The notes under the pieces are model-generated. The model was not told the origin of the DNA. It did no database searches and was given only the letters and a program-made list of their open reading frames with translations. The position numbers were made by a program, and so were the translations under genes. 11,752 bases of DNA, from the NCBI GenBank assembly GCA_021160245.1, contig JAGHCW010000229.1, positions 1-11,752 of the forward strand. The letters run 5' to 3'. This document shows, piece by piece, positions 6,603-11,752 of this stretch. Each line of letters begins with the position of its first letter. Position 1 is the first letter of the stretch. The DNA comes from a bacterium (GTDB taxonomy: Bacteria; B130-G9).

Positions 6603-7721
6603 ATGACAGTATCAAAGAAGACCGCTCTGAACCGTATCGCTAAGGAGCTGGGCGGAAAAATGGTGGAGTTTGCCGGCTGGGAGATGCCGATCCAGTTTTC
6701 GGGCATTGTGGACGAGCACAACACCGTCCGTACGGCCGCTGGCCTGTTCGATGTCAGCCACATGGGCGAGATTGAGTTCAAGGGCAAGGATGCGTTCACA
6801 GCAGTCCAGAGACTCGTTTGCAACGATGTTGCTGGGATGTCTATTGGGCAGGCGATGTATTCCGGCCTTTTGTATCCAAACGGCACGTTCGTCGATGACC
6901 TGCTCGTTCACAAGATATCCGACGAGCACTTCATGCTCTGCGTTAACGCGGGCAATTGCGACAAGGACTTTGCTTGGATGAAGGATAACACCTCGGGCGA
7001 CGTTGAAGTCGTGAACACAAGCCTCGAGACATCGCAGCTCGCGCTTCAAGGCAAGAAAGCGAAGACAATTTTGCAGAAGCTGACGCCGATTGACCTCAGC
7101 ACGATCAAATACTACTGGTTTGCGTTTGGTGAAGTAGCGGGCGTGGAGAATCTACTAATCGCAGCAACAGGCTACACCGGCGAGCGAGGCTTTGAGGTCT
7201 ATGTGCCAAATGAGCACGCTGAGCGACTTTTCCGAGAGATAATGAAGGCCGGCGAGGAGTTTGGCATCAAACCCATCGGGCTGGGCGCAAGAGACACCCT
7301 TCGGTTTGAGGCGGGCATGATGCTTTATGGCAATGACATTGACGACACGACTACGCCGCTCGAGGCGAACCTTAACTGGATCGTGAAGATGAACGCGGGC
7401 GATTTTATCGGGCGCGACGCGCTGCAGCAGCAAATGAACGAGGGTCTGAAGCGGCGCCTCGTCGGTTTCGAGATGGTAGGCGCTGGCATTCCGCGGCATG
7501 GCTACAATATCGTCGCAGGCGATAAGAAGATCGGTTACGTAACGAGTGGCACGAAGGCGCCTTTCCTGGCGAAAGCCATCGGACTCGGTTATGTGCCCAT
7601 TGACATGACCGAGTTTGGAGCTCAGATACATATCGACATAAGAGGAAGAGCTGTTGAAGCAAAGGTCATACCCACGCCTTTCTACAGGCGACCGAGATTG
7701 AAGAAGAAGAAAAAGATCTGA
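6603..7721 (+). CDS. gcvT: Glycine cleavage system T protein (aminomethyltransferase)
   Basis: A 372-residue protein, normal for GcvT. Motifs are FAGWEMPIQF (23-32), the LFDVSHMGE segment (48-56), NGTFVDDLLV (93-102) containing the Asp98-Asp99 pair where the family's catalytic Asp lies, GYTGERGFEVY (190-200) and GLGARDTLRFEAGM. The T protein transfers the methylene group from aminomethyl-lipoyl GcvH to tetrahydrofolate, releasing ammonia and leaving dihydrolipoyl H protein. ATG 6603 is preceded by AGGAG (6592-6596) with 6 nt spacing. It is the first gene of the gcvT-gcvH-gcvPA-gcvPB operon. The C-terminus ends in an unusual run of five lysines (KKKKKI) encoded by an A/G tract, which could be a slippage-prone stretch or an RNA/folate-polyglutamate contact; this is only speculation. 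Identification is secure. Confidence 0.97.
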   Translation: MTVSKKTALNRIAKELGGKMVEFAGWEMPIQFSGIVDEHNTVRTAAGLFDVSHMGEIEFKGKDAFTAVQRLVCNDVAGMSIGQAMYSGLLYPNGTFVDDLLVHKISDEHFMLCVNAGNCDKDFAWMKDNTSGDVEVVNTSLETSQLALQGKKAKTILQKLTPIDLSTIKYYWFAFGEVAGVENLLIAATGYTGERGFEVYVPNEHAERLFREIMKAGEEFGIKPIGLGARDTLRFEAGMMLYGNDIDDTTTPLEANLNWIVKMNAGDFIGRDALQQQMNEGLKRRLVGFEMVGAGIPRHGYNIVAGDKKIGYVTSGTKAPFLAKAIGLGYVPIDMTEFGAQIHIDIRGRAVEAKVIPTPFYRRPRLKKKKKI

Positions 7722-7768
7722 CGTAGGTTCTGTTCGATGAACAAGATGATTTTAAGGAGAATATCAAA

Positions 7769-8155
7769 ATGGTCCCCGAGAGTTTCAAGTACGCAAAATC
7801 ACATGAATGGATAGACCCGGCAACCGGCAAGATCGGCATCTCCGACACCGCGCAAGACCAACTTGGCGACATGGTCTTTGTTGAGTTCCCGGAAGTAGGC
7901 GAGGAGTTCAGCAAGGGCGATAGGTTCGGCTCTGTCGAGTCGGTCAAGGCCGTTAGCGACTGCTATCTACCAGTCTCCGGCAAGATCAAGATGATCAACG
8001 ATGACCTATTGGCCGCGCCCGAGATAATCAACCACGAGCCGTTTGAGAATGGCTGGCTTGTGCAGATTGACATCAAGGACCCCGCCGAGCTGGATGGCCT
8101 CATGGATGCCGCTGCATACGAGAAGTTCGTTGCGGAGGAGGCGGCCAAGCATTGA
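7769..8155 (+). CDS. gcvH: Glycine cleavage system H protein (lipoyl carrier)
   Basis: A 128-residue GcvH, the usual length. It begins with the FKYAKSHEW segment, and the lipoyl-lysine hairpin GSVESVKAVSD puts the modified lysine at residue 60. Then come LPVSG, the N-D-x-L segment and the conserved NHEPFENGWLVQI. The lipoyl arm shuttles the aminomethyl group between the P, T and L proteins. ATG 7769 has AAGGAG 9 nt upstream in the 47-bp gap after gcvT. The stop codon overlaps the TTG start of gcvPA (TTGA). GcvH is also the acceptor of octanoyl from LipM-type enzymes, and a lipM-like gene is present in the divergent block. Identification is secure. Confidence 0.98.
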   Translation: MVPESFKYAKSHEWIDPATGKIGISDTAQDQLGDMVFVEFPEVGEEFSKGDRFGSVESVKAVSDCYLPVSGKIKMINDDLLAAPEIINHEPFENGWLVQIDIKDPAELDGLMDAAAYEKFVAEEAAKH

Positions 8156-9498
8156 GGCGATATATCCCTAATACTGATGCCGACCGGGAGGCGATGCTCA
8201 AGGAGATCGGCGCCTCATCCGTCGAGGCGCTTTTTGCAGATATCCCAAGTGACGAGTTATTGGGCCGGCCGCTCGGTCTGCCGGCTTCGTTGTCCGAGCC
8301 GGATCTAGTCGCATTGATGAAGCAGCTGGCGGCGCAGAATGCCAGCGCGGACGACCTAACTTACCTGCTTGGCGCCGGCTGCTATAGCCACTACATCCCG
8401 AGCGTAATTGACCACGTTCTGACGCGGTCGGAGTTTTACACTGCCTACACGCCCTACCAGCCGGAGTTGAGCCAGGGCACGCTCCAGGTGATGTTTGAAT
8501 TCCAAACGATGATCTGTCAGCTCACCGGCATGGATGTCACCAACGCCTCGATGTACGACTGCTCAACAGCCGTGGCCGAGGCAGCGATGATGGCGGGTAG
8601 AATCCTGCGAAAGCGCAGCAAGATCCTCATCTGCCGGACGGCGCATCCAGAATATCGGGCGGTTACTAAAGGCTATCTTGCCCGCATTGGGATGGACTAT
8701 GAGGAGGTCGGTTTTGACACTGATGGCCGCATAGATCGGGCAGAGCTGGCCGGCAAGCTCGACGATTCTGTCGCGGGAGTAATCGTGCAATCACCCAACT
8801 TCTTCGGCGTTATTGAGGAAATAGCGATTGTGGCGGATGCGGCGCACGAAGCCGGGGCGCTGCTTATAGATGCTATCTCTGAGCCGCTATCTTTAGGAAT
8901 ACTCAAACCGCCCGGCGAGCAGGGCGCAGACATTGTGGTCGGGCAGGCACAGAGCCTCGGTATCCCGATGTCATTCGGCGGACCCCACCTGGGATTCTTT
9001 GCGTGTCGCCAGAAATTCATGAGGCAGATGCCGGGTCGTCTATCCGGGAGGACAGTTGACCACGACGGCCGCCCGGGCTTCGTCATGACCCTTGCTACTC
9101 GAGAGCAGCACATACGCCGGGCTCGTGCAACGTCGAATATATGCACGAATCACCAGCTCTGTGCCCTCGCGGCAGCTGTTTATATGACATTGATGGGCAA
9201 GGAAGGGATGCGAGAGCTTGCCAGCCTCAATCTTCTCAAGGCCGACTATGCCAAAAAGCAGCTCGCCCAGAGGGGAATGCAGCCGCTCTTTACTGGCCCG
9301 ACGTTCAATGAATTCCCCGTGGGACTACCGAGGCCGGCTGCCTCGGTGAACGAGGCGCTTCTTGAAAAGAAGATCGTGGGAGGCCTGCCTCTGAACCGCT
9401 TCTACCCCGAGTTCGACGAGAAGGCGATGCTCGTGTGCTTCACGGAATTCTCATCAGCCGAGGCAATTGACACATTCTGCGAGGAGGTGACCCGATAA
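8152..9498 (+). CDS. gcvPA: Glycine dehydrogenase (decarboxylating) subunit 1
   Basis: A 448-residue protein corresponding to the N-terminal half of one-chain GcvP. It starts RRYIPNT as usual for subunit 1, and has GAGCYSHYIPSV (74-85), FYTAYTPYQPELSQGTLQ (95-112) and FEFQTMICQLTGMDVTNASMYD (115-136). With subunit 2 it forms the P protein, which decarboxylates glycine on PLP and loads the aminomethyl group onto lipoyl-GcvH. As expected for this half it lacks the PLP lysine motif. The start is TTG at 8152, overlapping the gcvH stop by four bases, with GGAGGAGG about 10 nt upstream inside gcvH. An in-frame ATG occurs only 14 residues later, which would cut off the conserved N-terminus. It ends overlapping gcvPB by one base. 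Confidence 0.96.
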   Translation: MRRYIPNTDADREAMLKEIGASSVEALFADIPSDELLGRPLGLPASLSEPDLVALMKQLAAQNASADDLTYLLGAGCYSHYIPSVIDHVLTRSEFYTAYTPYQPELSQGTLQVMFEFQTMICQLTGMDVTNASMYDCSTAVAEAAMMAGRILRKRSKILICRTAHPEYRAVTKGYLARIGMDYEEVGFDTDGRIDRAELAGKLDDSVAGVIVQSPNFFGVIEEIAIVADAAHEAGALLIDAISEPLSLGILKPPGEQGADIVVGQAQSLGIPMSFGGPHLGFFACRQKFMRQMPGRLSGRTVDHDGRPGFVMTLATREQHIRRARATSNICTNHQLCALAAAVYMTLMGKEGMRELASLNLLKADYAKKQLAQRGMQPLFTGPTFNEFPVGLPRPAASVNEALLEKKIVGGLPLNRFYPEFDEKAMLVCFTEFSSAEAIDTFCEEVTR

Positions 9499-10985
9499 TG
9501 GCGAATATCAGGAAAGAGATGGAAGGGCTCGTCCTTGAGGAGAAACTCATATTCGACCGCAGTCGGCCCGGAAAGAAGGCCTACTCGCTGCCCAAGTCTG
9601 ATGTACCGGAGACGCCTCTGAATGAGATGTTGCCAGAAGGCCTTCTTCGCGACACGATTCAGGATTTCCCCGAGGTCTCAGAAGTTGACGCAGTGCGCCA
9701 CTTCACTAGGCTTTCCACGTGGAATTACGGCGTGGACTCGGGCTTTTACCCACTCGGGTCATGCACGATGAAGTATAACCCCAAGGTGAACGAGAACATG
9801 TCGCGTCTTCCCGGATTTGCCCAGACGCACCCCTACCAAGGGGACGATCTCTCACAGGGCGTTTTGCGGTTGATGTTCGAGCTCTCTGAGTATCTCGGGG
9901 AAATCGGCGGCATGCACTCTGTGACGTTGGCTCCAGCCGCCGGGGCGCACGGGGAACTGACCGGGATGTCGATTATCAGGGCACACCACGAGAGGGCTGG
10001 CAATCCCCGCTCGAAGGTTATCGTTCCCGACTCCGCACACGGGACGAATCCAGCAACGACCGCAACGGCCGGGTATGCCCCGATAGAGATCAAATCGAAT
10101 GAGCGCGGCTGCACCGACCCCCGCGCGGTCGAGGCGCTCATGGATGAGCAAGTTGCGGGGATAATGCTAACGAACCCCAACACGCTCGGACTCTTTGAGG
10201 AGAACATTGTCGAGATAGCTAGGATAGTCCACTCAAAGGGCGGCCTCGTCTATTGCGACGGCGCCAATCTGAATGCTGTCATGGGCGTCGCGCGCTTCGG
10301 CGACCTGGGTGTTGACGTCATGCATTTCAACCTGCACAAGACCTTCGCGACCCCACACGGGGGTGGTGGACCCGGAGCAGGACCCGTGGGGGTTGTGGAG
10401 AAGCTGGCCCCATTTTTGCCTATTCCGACAGTTGAAAAGAACGACAACGGCTATTATCTCAACTACGATCGGCCCCTCTCTATTGGGCAGATAATCGGCT
10501 TTGCGGGAAACTTCGGCGTGATGATAAAGGCCTATTGCTGGATTCGCTCGCTCGGGCCGGACGGAATCGCGGCGGCCACGAAGAATGCGGTCCTGAACGC
10601 GAACTATATACTAGCTCGCCTCAAGGGCCATTACCACCTCCCATTCGACCGCGTATGCAAGCACGAGTGCGTATTCTCCGACGCCTATCAGCTCAAACAC
10701 GGCGTCACGACTATGGATATAGCCAAGCGACTTATGGACTACGGGATGCACCCCCCAACTAACTACTTCCCGCTGATAGTCAAGGATGCCATCATGATCG
10801 AGCCAACGGAATCGGAGGATAAGGCCTCAATCGACAACTACATCGACGCGATGATAGCAATAGCGAACGAGGCGCAGGCCGACCCCGATCTCGTCAAATC
10901 CGCGCCTCACAAAACCAAACTCTCGCGCCTCGATGAAGTGCAAGCCGCCCGCAAGCCGGTGCTCCGCTGGAAGAAAGAAGATTAA
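9498..10985 (+). CDS. gcvPB: Glycine dehydrogenase (decarboxylating) subunit 2
   Basis: A 495-residue C-terminal half of the P protein, carrying the cofactor site. The motif HFNLHKTFATPHGGGGPG (276-293) includes Lys281, the expected PLP Schiff-base lysine. Other landmarks are FYPLGSCTMKYNPK (83-96), SAHGTNPATTATAGY (179-193), NPNTLGLFE (226-234) and YCDGANLNA (252-260). ATG 9498 shares its A with the gcvPA stop (TAATG), and a strong AGGAGGTGA (9482-9490) inside gcvPA precedes it, so translation of the two subunits is probably coupled and balanced. It is the last gene of the operon. A hairpin follows the stop directly. The C-terminal KPVLRWKKED is normal for the family. Identification is secure. 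Confidence 0.97.
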   Translation: MANIRKEMEGLVLEEKLIFDRSRPGKKAYSLPKSDVPETPLNEMLPEGLLRDTIQDFPEVSEVDAVRHFTRLSTWNYGVDSGFYPLGSCTMKYNPKVNENMSRLPGFAQTHPYQGDDLSQGVLRLMFELSEYLGEIGGMHSVTLAPAAGAHGELTGMSIIRAHHERAGNPRSKVIVPDSAHGTNPATTATAGYAPIEIKSNERGCTDPRAVEALMDEQVAGIMLTNPNTLGLFEENIVEIARIVHSKGGLVYCDGANLNAVMGVARFGDLGVDVMHFNLHKTFATPHGGGGPGAGPVGVVEKLAPFLPIPTVEKNDNGYYLNYDRPLSIGQIIGFAGNFGVMIKAYCWIRSLGPDGIAAATKNAVLNANYILARLKGHYHLPFDRVCKHECVFSDAYQLKHGVTTMDIAKRLMDYGMHPPTNYFPLIVKDAIMIEPTESEDKASIDNYIDAMIAIANEAQADPDLVKSAPHKTKLSRLDEVQAARKPVLRWKKED

Positions 10986-10989
10986 TTAG

Positions 10990-11019
10990 GTGGGGGGATG
11001 CCGTTGCATCTCCCCCCAC
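10990..11019 (+). terminator. G/C-rich stem-loop after gcvPB (possible terminator or 3' stabiliser)
   Basis: GTGGGGGGATG (10990-11000) pairs with CATC-T-CCCCCCAC (11007-11019) around the loop CCGTTG. It forms about 11 base pairs with a 2-nt bulge, starting 5 nt past the gcvPB stop codon. The stem is strong, but no T run follows (ACACCCCCTC), so classical intrinsic termination is doubtful. Factor-dependent termination or protection of the gcv mRNA 3' end is possible. The next gene starts 32 nt later. Confidence 0.5.
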
Positions 11020-11038
11020 ACCCCCTCTGCAACTTTTG

Positions 11039-11050
11039 AGGAGGTGATCC
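11039..11050 (+). promoter_or_regulatory. Exceptionally long Shine-Dalgarno of the nucleotidyltransferase gene
   Basis: AGGAGGTGATCC is a 12-nt perfect complement of the common bacterial 16S rRNA 3' tail (GGATCACCTCCT). The AGGAGG core ends 7 nt before the ATG at 11052, which is near-optimal spacing and fixes the start of the downstream gene. Confidence 0.75.
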
Positions 11051-11051
11051 G

Positions 11052-11372
11052 ATGGATAAAAGAGTCCATTCAGTAATACTCAGATATAGGGATGGCCTTG
11101 ATAAGGTAGGCGTGCGGAATAGTAAGATAATCCTGTATGGGTCATACAACAATGCGACGGCCAGAGAATACAGCGACATCGACCTCATTGTTGTCTCCGA
11201 TAGTCTTGCGGATCTCGACATTTGGGAGAGGCAGTGCATTCTTGGTGACGCAACCTCGGGAATATACGAGCCGATCGAGGCGATGGGATACACCGTTGCC
11301 GAGTACGAGGCGATGGGTCCCGGGACGTTCATCGGGCAAGAGGTCAAGGCTAAGGGGATTGAGGTTGTATAG
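11052..11372 (+). CDS. Minimal nucleotidyltransferase (MNT) domain protein
   Basis: A 106-residue protein with the polymerase-beta-type nucleotidyltransferase core. It has KIILYGSY (25-32) with Gly30-Ser31 and, after a short loop, YSDIDLIVVSD (40-50) with the metal-binding Asp42 and Asp44. A third acidic residue is probably Glu73 or Glu76 in YEPIEAMGY. The C-terminal EVKAKGIEVV is typical of stand-alone domain proteins of this group. Such proteins transfer nucleotides to unknown targets. Many are antitoxins that AMPylate a HEPN toxin encoded next door, but no HEPN-like gene is visible on either side here, so a toxin-antitoxin role is not supported. The start is set by a 12-nt Shine-Dalgarno. 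It follows the gcv operon behind a hairpin and converges on the next gene, 26 bp away. Confidence 0.8.
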   Translation: MDKRVHSVILRYRDGLDKVGVRNSKIILYGSYNNATAREYSDIDLIVVSDSLADLDIWERQCILGDATSGIYEPIEAMGYTVAEYEAMGPGTFIGQEVKAKGIEVV

Positions 11373-11378
11373 AAGAAT

Positions 11379-11398
11379 GACAGGCTAGAAAGCCCGTC
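11379..11398. terminator. Short hairpin between convergent genes (weak terminator candidate)
   Basis: GACaGGCT-AGAA-AGCCcGTC folds into a 7-bp stem with one mismatch that fills the gap between the stop at 11372 and the convergent stop at 11399. Its symmetry and position suit a bidirectional end, but there is no T run on either strand, so this is only a possibility. Confidence 0.3.
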
Positions 11399-11752
11399 CT
11401 ACACCTTGCGGGTGGTGACGTCCCCGACGACGCCATTGAACTTCCTGAGCGTCTTCTCCACAAGCGGTATCTTCTGGGCGTTAAAGAGCGCCTCGTTCTC
11501 CGGCTTCCTGATGGGCTCGCGTGAGGCCGCCTCTTCGGTATCGGGGCGATTCGCCGGCTCGGTTCCCCCAGTGGGGCTTCCGCCGCCGCGCGTCCTAACG
11601 TCATTGGGCTTGCTTTGTTGTGCTGCATCCACCCCGCTCGGGGTCTGCCGGGTCGGCATGGTTTCATTAACGGTGCCGGACGGGGGCTCTGCCGGCTTCG
11701 GGCGGGCCACCCGCGTGGCCTCTTGGGTTTTTGGCGGCAACTGCTTAGGGGG
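11399..11752 (-). CDS. C-terminal part of a proline-rich protein, possibly the DnaX (gamma/tau) tail
   Basis: The minus strand is open from the window edge to TAG at 11399 (117 codons); the 5' end lies outside. The TTG at 11740 is not convincing as a start because the frame continues upstream and no ribosome-binding site is seen. Most of the visible part is rich in Pro, Thr, Gly, Ser and Glu and looks disordered. The last 30 residues look folded, with IPLVEKTLRKFNGVVGDV near the end. A P-LV-x3-L-x2-F-x-G-x-V pattern after a low-complexity linker recalls the C-terminus of DNA polymerase III gamma/tau subunits, but this is a weak resemblance and the protein could be something else. An overlapping reading frame on the same strand (11350-11667) is Arg/Pro-rich and rejected. 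Confidence 0.5.
   Translation of the reverse strand, partial: PPKQLPPKTQEATRVARPKPAEPPSGTVNETMPTRQTPSGVDAAQQSKPNDVRTRGGGSPTGGTEPANRPDTEEAASREPIRKPENEALFNAQKIPLVEKTLRKFNGVVGDVTTRKV

Noticed and set aside
7155-7631. 158-residue minus-strand frame inside gcvT
   Set aside because: It is antisense to a certain gene, and its long open frame reflects the codon bias of gcvT.
11012-11026. G-quadruplex on the minus strand (GGGGG-TGT-GGGGGG)
   Set aside because: Only two long G runs are present; the stem-loop pairing with 10990-11000 explains the C run better.
11052-11752. MNT/HEPN toxin-antitoxin pair
   Set aside because: The MNT domain is present, but the neighbouring sequences contain no HEPN helical domain or its RxxxxH motif.
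1-11752. Mobile element, CRISPR array, prophage or defence island
   Set aside because: I saw no transposase, integrase, terminal inverted repeats, spaced direct-repeat array or defence genes; the content is mostly conserved housekeeping.

Overview
The window is a stretch of bacterial chromosome carrying mostly housekeeping genes in two divergent blocks. It shows no insertion sequence, CRISPR array, tRNA or rRNA. By eye the base composition is moderately GC-rich, coding is dense, TTG and GTG starts are used, and Shine-Dalgarno sequences are strong. The split glycine decarboxylase (gcvPA + gcvPB), the LipM-type octanoyltransferase and the four-cysteine L28 fit many Firmicutes, delta-proteobacteria-like lineages and uncultured phyla. 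None of these fixes the taxon, so I leave it as an unassigned bacterium.

Left block, minus strand, read from about 6480 down to 1. A candidate promoter at 6482-6509 precedes a Na+/phosphate-cotransporter-like protein with a PhoU-type tail. This is coupled to a tiny membrane protein with a lipobox. Then come a LipM-like octanoyltransferase, RNase PH (rph), ribosomal protein L28 (rpmB), an unusual response regulator, and a phosphohexomutase that runs off the left edge. The regulator is the most unusual gene here. In one uninterrupted frame it joins a receiver domain, a coiled-coil linker, an HD-GYP domain (c-di-GMP phosphodiesterase type) and a complete GlmU-type uridylyltransferase, which lacks the usual GlmU acetyltransferase half. 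With the mutase next door (GlmM-like position), this places UDP-sugar/cell-wall precursor synthesis physically on a signalling protein.

Right block, plus strand, 6603-10985. gcvT, gcvH, gcvPA and gcvPB form a tight glycine cleavage operon with overlapping gcvH/gcvPA and gcvPA/gcvPB junctions. It supplies T, H and both P subunits; the L protein is not in the window. LipM in the divergent block is the kind of enzyme that octanoylates GcvH, so the two blocks are functionally linked. The 158-170 bp between them holds the minus-strand promoter, a pair of near-identical 11-bp direct repeats and a GAACTC-N6-GAGTTC palindrome, but no recognisable glycine riboswitch.

Right end. A G/C-rich hairpin follows gcvPB. 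After it comes a small MNT-type nucleotidyltransferase with an exceptionally long Shine-Dalgarno match and no HEPN partner in view. Converging on it from the right edge is the C-terminal part of a proline-rich protein, perhaps the tail of DnaX (DNA polymerase III gamma/tau), though that is a guess.
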